In this document: positions 35,035-46,810 of the stretch, piece by piece
Layout: every line of letters begins with the position of its first letter
Numbering within the stretch: position 1 is the first letter of the stretch
From: Epiperipatus broadwayi
Taxonomy: Eukaryota > Onychophora > Udeonychophora > Euonychophora > Peripatidae
Assembly (NCBI GenBank): GCA_028023455.1
Contig: JAQFVV010006245.1
Coordinates: 4,893,276-4,957,275, forward strand
Direction: 5' to 3'
DNA length: 64,000 bases
Translations under genes and position numbers: made by a program
Notes under the pieces: model-generated
The model's database searches: none
Told to the model about the DNA's origin: nothing
What the model saw: only the letters and a program-made list of their open reading frames with translations

Positions 35035-35435
35035 AGAGTGACTTCAGGTCAACATGGGCATGGCAATAATATTAGCATCAGCATGGGATTTGAGTTTTCA
35101 TCATCAGATTTTCAATGATATGGATGGCTGAAAAGTTGGAGGTTGCATTGGATTGAAGCCTGTCCATTAAAGTATGAAGATTTGCTATCTTAATATAAAC
35201 TGAGCATTGATTATATATATGTGAGAGATGATAGTCTGGACCAACTGATGAGTGCTGGTTTAGCATGAAATACATATATTGGTGATTATTAATCTTTTCT
35301 ACATGTGTGTGGTCATGTGTATCAGTTGTATGAGATAGTGTGGATAGTTGAAGGGTGCTTGAAAATCTGAGTTCAAATCCTCTATACTTACAATTAAGCT
35401 CCCAGGTTTGTGAAGAGTGCCTGGTTTCAAATATT
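35035..35435 (+). repeat. R1 repeat, copy 3 (inverted)
   Basis: Reverse complement of copies 1 and 2 at nearly full identity, from GAGTGACTTCAGGTCAACATG to CAGGTTTGTGAAGAGTGCCTGG. It gives the uninterrupted target (GGTTTAGCATGAAATAC at about 35260-35275) that shows where the Gypsy element entered the other copy. Confidence 0.88.
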
Positions 35436-37356
35436 TACTTGTTTATAATTACATGATAATTGTCATTGGTATATATCTGCATCTGGCTTAATTATTACAA
35501 TAGATGTAGTCTATTTAGCTTTTTCTATCTGCATTAATGTTTCTTTTATGACCATATATAGTAGGATTTCTTTACTTATACCCTTTGTACAAATATAATT
35601 TTCCCAGATTTGTAAATGAGTATTTAGCATTATATGTGATCATAATCTTCATCATTGTAGTATTAATATCCCCTATATTGAATTTAAATAGATTCCATAC
35701 TCTTTTTTTTTCTCCCAAAATGTAATTTTTTATATTTAAAATAATATTTATTTTATTATTGCTATACTTTTCTGTAAAAAATATTTATATGTTAATATAT
35801 AAATGTTAATTACAAGGAAAAAACATTTTATTGCTCATCCTAAATGAAAACAATAAAAAATTTTTGCTCTGAAGACAAACCAGAATAAATATATCACTCT
35901 CAAATAACTGTTGACACTGCTGCAGCAAGCAGTGCCAATGGTGCTAGTTTCATGCATTGATAAAAATAAATTCCACATTCTGAAATGAACTGAATATGAC
36001 ATTTTTGACACTGCTATAATTAACAGCATTTCTGAATAGAATCTCAATCATCAGTTAAAATAATTGTTTTTAAGTTCAATTAGTTCTATTTTCATAATAA
36101 TTATGCAAAATATTGAATGATTGTTATATTATTGATATTTTCAAGCACATATTTAATTTTTTTTTTTTTTCTGTGAGTGTTGCAGATCACAGCTCTTATG
36201 GACCAGCCACCACTGTTATATAGTGGCAAAATAAACTTTACTTTCCAAATAATTAATTTAACAAAAATATTTTAAAAATAAGGAAATAAAAAAATAATAT
36301 TACATATATATTTCATTTTATAATTATGTATTCAATTAATGAAAATAAATTTAAAATTGAGATAATAACTATAGAAATATATAAATACTTTTTCCTCTCT
36401 TAATATATCATAAATAATGTCTGCTAAAACTAGAATTAGAACCTAAGCTTTAGTGTTTTCATATTTTGTAAAATTATTCCTACTATTTATGAATAAATAT
36501 GAAAACTAAAATATAAAATCTAGCTCAGCTTTCCATCAATATAATGCTGTGATGTAACATCATGATTTTTGCTGAGACAAGAGCATCACCCTATAATATC
36601 ATGACTGATCAGACAAAGGGTTAAAGAAAGAACTTTATGAATATTTTTAGGCTTTGCAGAATTGCTATAATTAATAGTTCTACACTTTGAAACAAGAAAA
36701 ATACTACATGTACATATTAATTTGATTCAGATTGCCATGACTGGATAAATGCACACAATTAGAATTCAAGTCTTGTGTGAAATTTAGAATATACTGCAAG
36801 CCCTGCCTAACTGAAAATAATTATGCATAAAATTTAATTTTTTAAAATTAATTTCTTTTAATCTTAATGTTTTTATTTTTTGTTTGTAATTTGTTTTTGC
36901 AAAATATATAATTGTAATAACAGATGTTGAAATAATGGATACATTATTACGAACATAAAAACACATCAACATATATGTGTGTGCTACATACATTTAAGTC
37001 ATCACATGTACATCTTATAATAATTCTTGAAAATAATTTTTAAACTTTATAATTTGTTCATTGTGAAACAAAATGTGCAGAAGCACAACTATTTGGATAT
37101 TGCTTTAACATGTGCTATAAAATATTTGTCATGTTTTTATAAGTATAATGAAAAGAATAATATCTAATATTTTGAATGGTTTGTAAACAAATTTGTATTT
37201 CTAGAAAACTAAACCATCATTCCATACATTATTTTAATTCCATTTTATTTTTTCTTACTAATGTATTAGTTCATCAAATTATATAGTTTTTAATATCTTT
37301 AAGTTATAACTATTGATTGATATATTTTTTAAAACTAATATTGTTTTTTTTTTTAG
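35436..37356. other. Intron sequence before the terminal exon
   Basis: AT-rich; no repeat partner or exon recognised. A T-rich tract (37345-37354) directly precedes the terminal exon. Confidence 0.35.
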
Positions 37357-37359
37357 CAG

Positions 37360-37408
37360 AGAAAATCGGTCTAGAGATTTTAGACAGAAGACCAGTCCTA
37401 TTATATGA
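37360..37408 (+). CDS. Terminal exon of the unrecognised host gene
   Basis: Follows a strong polypyrimidine tract and TTTTAGCAG. Either AG works; both keep phase with the AG left by the exon ending at 14373. It encodes ENRSRDFRQKTSPII and ends TGA at 37406-37408, so the protein ends in a basic, polar tail. The in-phase join to an exon 23 kb upstream is consistent but not proof, since the exon is short. Unseen small exons could lie between. Confidence 0.5.
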
Positions 37409-40400
37409 CATTATCTTCTACATCTTTGTTTTTAATTTCCTGATTTGATTTATGATGCTATTTTCCATCTTTGTTTCAATTTTTTCTCAAAAAAAATATA
37501 AATCTGAGGGAGGATTGTATTTTAAATTTCTTAATTTTTTTTTAATGCCATTTAATTATATTAGATCTAATTTTTTGCTATTCATAAAATATACAAACTG
37601 TATCATTCCCAGTGAAATCAGTTGAAGAGAAAAAAAAATTGTAAATATTTTAGTTAAAAAACAAATTTATATAAATATTTTTTTTAAAATATATATATTA
37701 TTGTAATTTTAATGATTTCAATAATTCTCATCAACTTGTATTTTATTTCAATAATTTGTTAAAATTGTTCTGTTTATTTGACCAAGAGTTCTATTGAACT
37801 TTTTTTTATTTTGCTTATTTTTTCTACTGTGTCATTTAAGTTTTTTTTTTAAAAAAAAAAATTTGTCATGTATAACATTCACAAAATTTATAAATTAAAA
37901 GTGAAAAAAAAAGTGAATTGTTGAAAATTCAGTATTTCTTCTGTCATCATATATGTATTTGTAAGTTCAAATATACATTTAAAAAAATCATAATAAATTA
38001 ACATTACATTCCTATTTAAAACCTGGTTTCTTTTCATTTAAAAAAAAACTTGATAACATTGTTATAAAATTCTTAATATTGCAATTTTTTTTTTAATAAA
38101 TAAAAAAAAAAGTTCAAATATTTCACTATTATTTATTATTAATTCTATTTTGTTTAAATTACACTAAAATAAATATAAATATTTAAGTATTTAAATATAT
38201 TAATTTATAAAATTATCTAATTATATGTTAGACACAACTAGCTATTTTTCAAATTAAATTTATGATAGTAATGATGAGTGATTTTAAAACATTTTAATAT
38301 AATTTGATATTAATACACAAAGTGTTTTTGTTACAATGTTATTCTGAAGTTAAATGAGAGTCATATCTAATAATTAGACAAAACAATAAATATTGGTATA
38401 TTTTAGAACTAACGTAAACATGAAAAACTACTCTTATTCTATATGGAATTACTTTATATAACATCTGAATCTAATTAGGAAAAATATTAAGCAATTATTA
38501 TCAAGAAAAATCTCAAGCCATTTATATGACTGGGAGATATTGATCTCTTGTTCGTGGTGATATCAATAAGTGTTCAATGTTTAAACCAGGTAATTGGAGA
38601 GACACTAATATCATGTCTTTCAAATTATATTTGATTACATGACTGATGACTATAAGAATTGGACATTACAGTCTTGGAACATACCAATATTGTCTGAATT
38701 GTCCATGGGATGAACCTGGTCAAAATATCCAGTCTTCATCTATGGTGCATCTATGTAGAACTATGATTGAACCAAGAGAGTACTATAATATAGCTTTCTA
38801 TATTATAGGGCTAGTTTCATCTTTTTGTAACCAGTAGCTTTGAAATAGTTTAACTATAAATATTCTGCTTATAAAAGTCAGTCAGTTATTTTGAGACACT
38901 GGAGTTTCTTATATATGTTGACTTCTGCAGTGGTTGTTTTCTACTGTAGTTTTGTGATGTACCTATCAGTAGGCATTTGATTCTAGCAGGTTTCATTCTT
39001 ATGTCTGCACTCATAATCCTTAAGACTTCCAATCAAATGCTAAATAATTGAGGAGTTTGGATATTGATGTCCTAAGTAATCAGGCACCAATAATTTGACA
39101 TTAGCTCCCTATTTTGTCAGTGATGCACTTGTGTGATTCCCAAGAACAAAAAATCTGATATGGGTTTTATTGTATCAGCTTGACAGATACATTTTAAATA
39201 TTCAGTAATCTATATTAGTCTAGAAATCATTATTATTATTAAATTATAGAGATATAAAAATGAGATAAAATTTGTTTTGTTTTAGAATATGTGTATTTTC
39301 ATTAAAAAAGCAGGAAATAAACAATTAAGCCAAATTACAATATGAAAACTGGGTTGACTTTATAGGGTTATCCCCCTCCCACTATATTTCCATTATTTAA
39401 TTTCAAACCTCATTATGGATACTCAAATTTGCAGATAGTTGAAAATTATATATGTATAAAATAGCATGTTTCCAACATTTAAACCAACAAAAATAATTAA
39501 CAAAAAAGGTAGATAATGATACTTGACAATTTTATAAATGATAAAATTAGTATTAGATTTTTTTAAAAAAAAGATAAAAGCTTTCTGTGAATAAATGAAA
39601 GAATATTCTCTCTTTGAAAAGAATAAATAAAATTGTCTAGAACTAAATAACTATTCCTTCAGGGCAAGTAAAATACAAAAGTAAATACTCATCCCTTTTT
39701 TTTTTTTTAAGAAAAGAAAAAAAGAATTAAAATTGTTTATACTCAAGATACTTACAATTGTCTAAAAATTAGTACATTTATCTTCTTTCTAAGTGAGTTA
39801 ATAAAATAGTCTCCTTATATCCATGACATTAGTTTCCAATCTTGGCTTGGATACCAAAATTTTCAGATAATGTCAAACATAATCATTTTCAATAAATATA
39901 TACAGTATGTATATAAATTTATATTGTATTAAAAATTAACATATGACATTTACTAAATTGATTGCAATTTTACCATAAAACTAATGCTTTTTTAAAAAAT
40001 ATATATACTATATATATTTTTACATTTTCTGTTACAAAATGGATATTGCTCTTCTTTTTCATGAAAATGGTTAAATAAATTAGCCATGCTATTTTATCTT
40101 CTTTATTTCAAGAGGGCAAATACTGTAAAATTGCTTGAGAAAAAGTGTCAACTATTTGTAAAGATTTGTGAATGCATTATCCAGTGATTGCACTTGAAGT
40201 AAAAATAAAATTTAATAAATCATTTTTCAATTCCAGTTTTTGTATAAATATTTTTGAAGCACAAATCACCAAATGTAAACCACTAATTAATGATTGGACC
40301 AACAATATGTTTTAAAGAATTTATGCATTGAATCTAAAAAGATATTTAAATGCATGCATCAAAAATTGAGAAATCATAATTAATATATATACATTTGATA

Positions 40401-41079
40401 TTATTTCTTTACGATACAAATATTTCTCTGCTGTTTTATTCACTAAAGTTCAATCTTTTTTTATACTAAACCATTGTCAATCAGGTTGTCTCCTAAAATA
40501 TATTCAGAATTTGTCTTATATGCATTATATAGAACAAAATAAAATAATAAATAAATAACACATTTATTTCCATTAAATATTAATATAAATGTCTGTATTT
40601 ATATAATTATTTTATAAAGTTCAATATTGTTATTGATTTATTAAATTTTATTTTACAAGTATAATAATATGTGCATGGGTGTACATAAAAGTCAAACAAT
40701 ATTTCGTTTTGAAGTAAACTATAAAATAATTATATAATGAAGTTAAAATTAATATGAGAAAAGAAAGATTTGAATTTAGATTTGGTCTTAAATTACATGT
40801 GTAAATAGTAACATGTTACTATAATATTTAATGGGGACAAATATGCTAGAGTTATTTGTTCATTGTTTTAGTTCTATTCTGACTACAGTAAATAATGCTC
40901 ATTGACCTAACATAAAAAAGACAAATCAATTTTTTATTTAAAAAACTACAATTAAAGAATTTCTGTGGATATATAAATAAATAAAAATAATTGCACTGAA
41001 GTGGAAAAAATCTAAATATAAACTAGTTTAGAAATTAAAAGAAAACATAACTATCATATCAATATATACAACTTCAATT
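37409..41079. other. 3' UTR and intergenic DNA, no recognised feature
   Basis: About 3.7 kb. The first part presumably includes the 3' UTR of the plus-strand gene. Many A/T homopolymers; a block of higher complexity at 38500-39200 has no protein motif. Confidence 0.35.
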
Positions 41080-41900
41080 ATATGCTATCCAAAAAAAATA
41101 GATAAATAAACAACAAAAAAAAAACCCCTTAAAAATTGTAAATTTAATATATTTTCCAGCTATTTTTCTGTCTCAGCACTGTATGAAATTGTGTTTAAAT
41201 AAAAAATTTATGCTTTGTAAATTTAACAATATTCCAGCAATTGTTTTTCTATCTTGGATTACTATGCAATCATATTTATTATTAAAATTTCCTGTTTTTA
41301 TGTTGAGTGCACATACATTTTATTCTATCTTTATTATCCTTTCTGAATTTGATGGGCACTTTTATGTAATAAAATGTTTTCTAAGTATAATGCTAAAAGT
41401 TTTACAAAATTTAAGAACATACTTAAAGTTGATATTGATTTGAAAACATCAAAACAATTAAAGATTATGGTTTCTTAGTAACAAGATTACTATTATCTCT
41501 ATAAGAGAAAAAAGTTGTTACCAAAAGAATATTGCCCAGAGTATATTTAATTGAAATATGAGTTAGACATTTCACTATTTTATTTAAAAAATACAATACA
41601 GTAAGTTTTTTTTAATTATTTTTTCAGTGAATGAATCAGTTAATACACAGTAAAATATATGCAAATGTGCCCTCTCAATTTATTATTAATTATAAAAATT
41701 TTGTTTGTATTATAATCTTAATTTATATATGAATATTATACATATAAAAAAGCATCTGCATTATATATATGTCCACATGGTGAAAATGCTAAACACTTGC
41801 AACTCACTAAACAATATGTATTCTAGTCTAATCAAAATTTATCAACAAAGCATGAGCTAATATATATGATGTACTTTGGGATCTTGGAACCAAATACAGT
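41080..41900 (+). repeat. R2 repeat, copy 1
   Basis: About 800 bases collinear with three separated blocks at 56240-60015. Shared motifs include AAAAGTTTTACAAAATTT, TAACAAGA, AATATGTATT, TTATACATATAAAAAAG and CTAATCAA. The family is unidentified; the minus/plus ORFs inside (for example 41183-41443) are not conserved in copy 2. Confidence 0.65.
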
Positions 41901-44900
41901 AGATACTATGACTACCATTATATGTGTTGGGAATATTAATAAAATTTAATGATAGCTAAAAACTATTTACAGTTTATATGAATATATTATTTTGGGGGAA
42001 ATTATTAATTACATGTTACCATAACACAGATTTTATGAAATACATTTTCAGTTTTATATTGGCATATATAAATACATACAAGATCCTTAAGATGTAGTGG
42101 TTAACCTGCAGTGTTCATTATGTGGAATTTAAATTCAGACTTGGTAATTATAAATTTATTAAACGCACATTGATTACGTTAAGTAATATTTACTGAGGCT
42201 GTAACCTCGAGCAAACTTAACTTTGGGGGGGGGGGGGGGATTAAAAACAGACTTAAGCTTTAGATAACCAATCCATAATCAGGCTTAACAAAATATCTGG
42301 TTATCAGTCAATAGATATCTTTATTTTTAGCTAGAATATAAAATAAAGAAATATTGATTTATTCTTTGTTTTTAATTATAAAATATACTTACATATATTC
42401 TCATCATCTGGTAATTAGAAAACTTGGTGATTGTTTTTTTAAAACTATTCTTCTTTGATTAACTATTAGAGAAGCCTTTGCGCTATAGTGAACTGTTTTA
42501 TAGATATGTAATTTTAAATAATTTCAGTCTAATAAATACGGTTAATATATGAATCAAGTAAAAAATAAATATGAATTTGGTCAATTCTATATTTAACTTG
42601 ACTTTATGTGAAAAATATGCAGATATATAAAAAAAAATATGTAAGGTATTAAATCAACCAAATTTACCTCTATTTTCATTTGTATTTTCTTAATTTTAAA
42701 ATAAGTTTGATCATCAATAATACACATTCATGCACAAAGACTTACCAAACATTAAATATGTGTGTGTAACTGCTAAAATTGTATTTTGTATAATTGAAAT
42801 TTAATGCCATTACAGAAAGTTCAATATATCTCATAAGCTTGGATTACAATCTTAATAGAAAAGAGTATTTAGTAGACCCACTGTATTCAATGTCATTTGC
42901 TGTCAAGCTTTCTTTAGTACCAGAAACTAATTAAAACGATATATATATACATTTCTACAATATTTTTAAAATGTACAAACTTTTTTTACAAAAAAAAAAA
43001 ATAATGCAGTTATGAAAAAAGAAGACTGAGAGATACATGATGAAGAAATGACTGATAGTGAAGACTTGATGCATGTAGAAATGGGCACTCAAAATTTATC
43101 AATTCAAATTGTAGATAATGAATATGGCGATGAAGGGGATTAGTATATTAACATTTTCTGTTCAAAATCAAGGGAGTGGAGTACTACAAGAAATGAACAT
43201 ACTAATTGATATATAGTTTTCGATTTCTTGTCATCCAATTAACATAATTAGCATGAATTTGTGAAAATTCAGAAATTGAAAAATTTTAAACTATTTTGTT
43301 CCAGTGTGTAAGTTATATGCAAGTTTTTATTATGAGATATAATAGAATTTTAGTTTTTCTAAATACAGATACTTCTTAAATTTTAGAATGTAGCTTTAAA
43401 TGCTTAGATGCTAGAATAAATTGTGCTCAGAGAGTAGGAAACTGTCAGCAACAATGGATAAGTATTATTGCCTATTCAATCTACCTTTTGTTGAAGAACT
43501 TAAGAAATATATTAAGATAACTATAATTATGCTGACAGTTCTATCCACAGGATCTCTAATTAGATGATGATAAAAATTAAAAAAAATAGTTTGATTAAAA
43601 TGTTTTAATGCATAGTTTCAAAACTCAGTTATTGGTAAGAGCAACTCGTGTTGGATAAACTGGTTGCATGGAGGGCTCCCAAACCATTCTGAAGTTCCTG
43701 AGATGATATTACTTTCATTGGTATTTTCCCTAAACTTTTATATTAATAATCTATAGTAAGAGAGTTATCTATCAAATATAATATTTTATTTCATAAATTC
43801 TTTCAAGTTTTGAAATTTTAAATGATATCAGTTAAAGGGATTGTTAATGGGAACTTTATTATTGTATTTGATTGGTAAAAAGTGATTCAATATTTGGTGA
43901 CCAATGTTATTGCCACCAAACTAGTTTCAAAAGTGACAACTATATTATGAAAAACTTGCCCATCCTTGGAGTAGATTAAAAGAAACATTAATAAACACAC
44001 ACACACACACATATATATATATGACTTGAAGAGATGTAATATCCCAAAAAATATATTTTATTGCAAACTAGTTTCATGATAAAAACTTCAACTCTGAGTT
44101 ATGCAAATTATCACAATAACCTAGTCCAAGCATGATTATTTTAGAATTTATTCCAATATTCTATGTAATATGATAATTTTTTATTATCAATCATTGTATG
44201 TTAAGCTATACGATATTTATGATGCCTGACCAAAGTAGCATTGATAGCAAATTCAAGATACTTTCATTAATTTCAAAATAAAAAAGGAGAAAAATTTTAA
44301 TTCTGATTAATTGAAATACTCTAATTAGATAATGCTCAAATGTCAATTCATCTATAATGATAAAAATTTATACTGAGGGTAAAGATTTATCATTTGAACT
44401 TTTTAAATTTATACTTCTTACATGATATTTTATTAATATTTACTAATGATAAAATTTTACTGGGTGTGTATAGATATCGCTCTTGTTTAAGCAGCAAGAA
44501 AAATGGAAATACTACTTTATTAAAATTGAAGATGATAAAAGAGGAAATTTAATCATATACTTATTTAACTAAAAAATAAAATGAAACTAGTAAATAGTAC
44601 AAATAAAATGCTAAAACATTTGCACAGATAATGTGTTAATGTCTTCACATTTTTATCATACTTTCAAATAATTGTCTTGCTTATAAAAATCTGAATGAAG
44701 ATTCAACAAAATGTAGCTAATTATTACTCAATATAAATTAATAGTTAAGGTTGAAGCATATAATAACAAGTTGATGGAAATTTATTGAAATAATGTATGT
44801 ATTAAAAAAAACTTACTCAAATTTTTTATAAAAAACAACAATCTTAAATATTTCACTAGAAAATCAAAGTCATACTGTCAGCCAATTGCAGAGTGGTGAT

Positions 44901-45100
44901 AACCTTGGAATTTGTTTACTCTTTACCTAATACTGGCTGATAGCATTTGCTTTTTAATATTATATTAAAGACCTGGGTGGATGCATGATATATGGATGTG
45001 CTAATCATGAGTCTGAATTGTATAGTTTATACAGGGAGCATCGAGACTTTTTTTAAAAATTTACAGATAACCAGCAATTTTAGGTTAAAATATTTTTTCT
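41901..45100. other. Intergenic DNA with simple repeats
   Basis: Contains a 15-base G tract (42225-42239), a CA/TA microsatellite (43994-44020) and AT-rich sequence. A short open segment at 43036-43143 (EIHDEEMTDSEDLMHVEMG..., ending TAG) has coding-like composition but no support as an exon. Confidence 0.35.
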
Positions 45101-45105
45101 GTCAA

Positions 45106-45190
45106 GCGTTGTTAGCCGAGAGGTCATCACACCCGCCTTGCAAGCAAGTAGTTGGTTGCAGACGGGTGTGGGTTCGCGTCCCGGCCGATG
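45106..45190 (+). ncRNA. tRNA-like sequence (tRNA-Ala-type), SINE head or pseudogene
   Basis: Has a Pol III A-box-like TTAGCCGAGAGGTC, an anticodon-like CTTGCAA and a B-box-like GGGTTCGCGTCCC. The ends GCGTTG and CGATGC can pair with wobbles. The anticodon arm does not fold normally: CACCCG pairs with CGGGTG only around an oversized 27-base loop, apparently from an insertion. It lies in much more GC-rich DNA than its surroundings and is followed by an A/T-rich stretch and poly-T. A tRNA-derived SINE or tRNA pseudogene is more likely than a working tRNA. Confidence 0.6.
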
Positions 45191-45845
45191 CTATGACATA
45201 TGAAAAATATATATATATTTTTTTTTTCTGAAACTTTCTATTTATTCCTGACTTCTAAAACAGCTTCAGGAATCGTTGAAATCTATTTAAAATGATGCCA
45301 TTTTCTTCGTTTAAACACAAATGTATAAATAAATCAAAAATTGGGGGGGGGGGGTATTAAACTACCTTGCTCCAAAAGCATTCTAACTTACAGTCTGATG
45401 CAGAAGCATCAATAGTTATGCACCATCGATTTAAGTAAATATAAGTGAATTAGCAAAGAATGCTGTAAAAGAAAATAAAAATTTCAAATGATCACATCTT
45501 ATTTTAAAAAAAAATTGTTTCGGCAATAAAAAAAAACCATCATGAAGTGTGCTGAAATTTCTACAAAACTATAAAGAAGTAAAGCAATTAAATCTATGAA
45601 GAATCGCAAAAGCTGCAAGAGACAAATTATTAATATATTAAAAGAAGCCAATACAGAACTTTTTGTCAAAACTATATGCCAGACTTAAATGATACAGATG
45701 TATCCAGTGATTGAAAAAAATAACATTAAAAATTATAGATTTATCAGTTGTATATAAGATTTTTAATAAAAGATCTACACTTTTCAGTAAGTGAAATTTG
45801 GAAATTCAACTCAAGTAAAAGAAATTGAATTTAAAAAATTGTAAT
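45191..45845. other. No recognised feature
   Basis: Includes a 12-base G tract (45343-45354). No repeat partner or coding motif was found. Confidence 0.3.
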
Positions 45846-46334
45846 ATGTGTGCAAAGCTAGTCAATACAGGCAGTGTTATTTTACACTAGAAATAATGAT
45901 ATGCAGATTTAAGCAAATTGAAAATAGCCTACATATTCTAATTTTCCATTGTCTGACTATATGTAAATAGTAAAGCAGAGTGAAAACTGCAGTTGCAGAC
46001 CAGATAGGGCAGAAGAGTTAAAATCCAATCTGACTGACTAAAGAAGTGCTTATTAAAATCACTAGGGAAACTAACAGAAAGTTAAGTAATTAAAATGGTA
46101 ACTTTAAATAAAGTGAATAGATATTAAAAGATCTTTGTATAAAGTATGGAAATATAGTTTATGAACTGTTTAGTGATTAATATTTTGTTGTGTAGTTCAA
46201 CCAGTTGACCCTACAAGTCTATTACTAAATTATTCTGAAGATTAACTCTTTGTTAAGTATTAAAACTTTTGGTGTCTTTAAAGTATAATTATTAAACATG
46301 AAGTTGCTTAGGTTATAGTCTGGTCCTGTATATC
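45846..46334 (+). repeat. 5' LTR of the old Gypsy element
   Basis: Begins TGTGTGCAAAGCTAGTCA and ends near GTCTGGTCCTGTATA. It shares with the other two copies GAAAACTG, CCAGATAG(G/T)GCAGAAG, AATAAAGTGAATAGATATTAAAAG and the ACTTTTGGTGT end region. Confidence 0.65.
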
Positions 46335-46449
46335 TTAAGTGGTGGAGTCTCCAGTACCTGTGTAAGGATTTTGGATATTCATATAAATTGCTGCACTTGA
46401 AGAGGAAGAATCAGTAAATGTTATTTGGTGTAATTAATCTGAATGGGGA

Positions 46450-46810
46450 CATATATACTTAGAGAAATACAGAACAACATGGTAACACTTTTCGATATGA
46501 ACAAAGCCAAGATAGTGGCAGACATCATGGGAAAATATGAATAAATATTACTATTGGAGACAAGCTGAAAGTTTCCATCGCACTATGGATGTCAGGACAT
46601 CCTGAAACTGGCAAACCATTTATGTGATTTGAAGCCTCAGAAGAAATTTCATATGAGGAATCATTGAAAAAATTAAATACCGATTTTAAGTCAATAACAT
46701 CAAAATTTGCAACATGTCTTTATTTTTGTAGTAAAGTGTAGTTACAAACTGAAACTGCCAACTTTATTGAAGGAATGCAAGTTTGGATTATATAGTGAAG
46801 CTGTGCATAT
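46450..46810 (+). pseudogene. Gypsy gag remnant, first part
   Basis: Across frames: VADIMGKYE, then GCQDILKLANHLCDLKPQ near 46590-46640, which aligns with the GQQVIEIANRLCDHEEPE segment of the younger element's Gag. It continues weakly to about 46810 and breaks off there. Confidence 0.6.

Noticed and set aside
35340-35400. R1 as a tRNA-derived SINE (GAGTTCAAATCC)
   Set aside because: Only a weak B-box resemblance; the A box is too close and no tRNA fold results.
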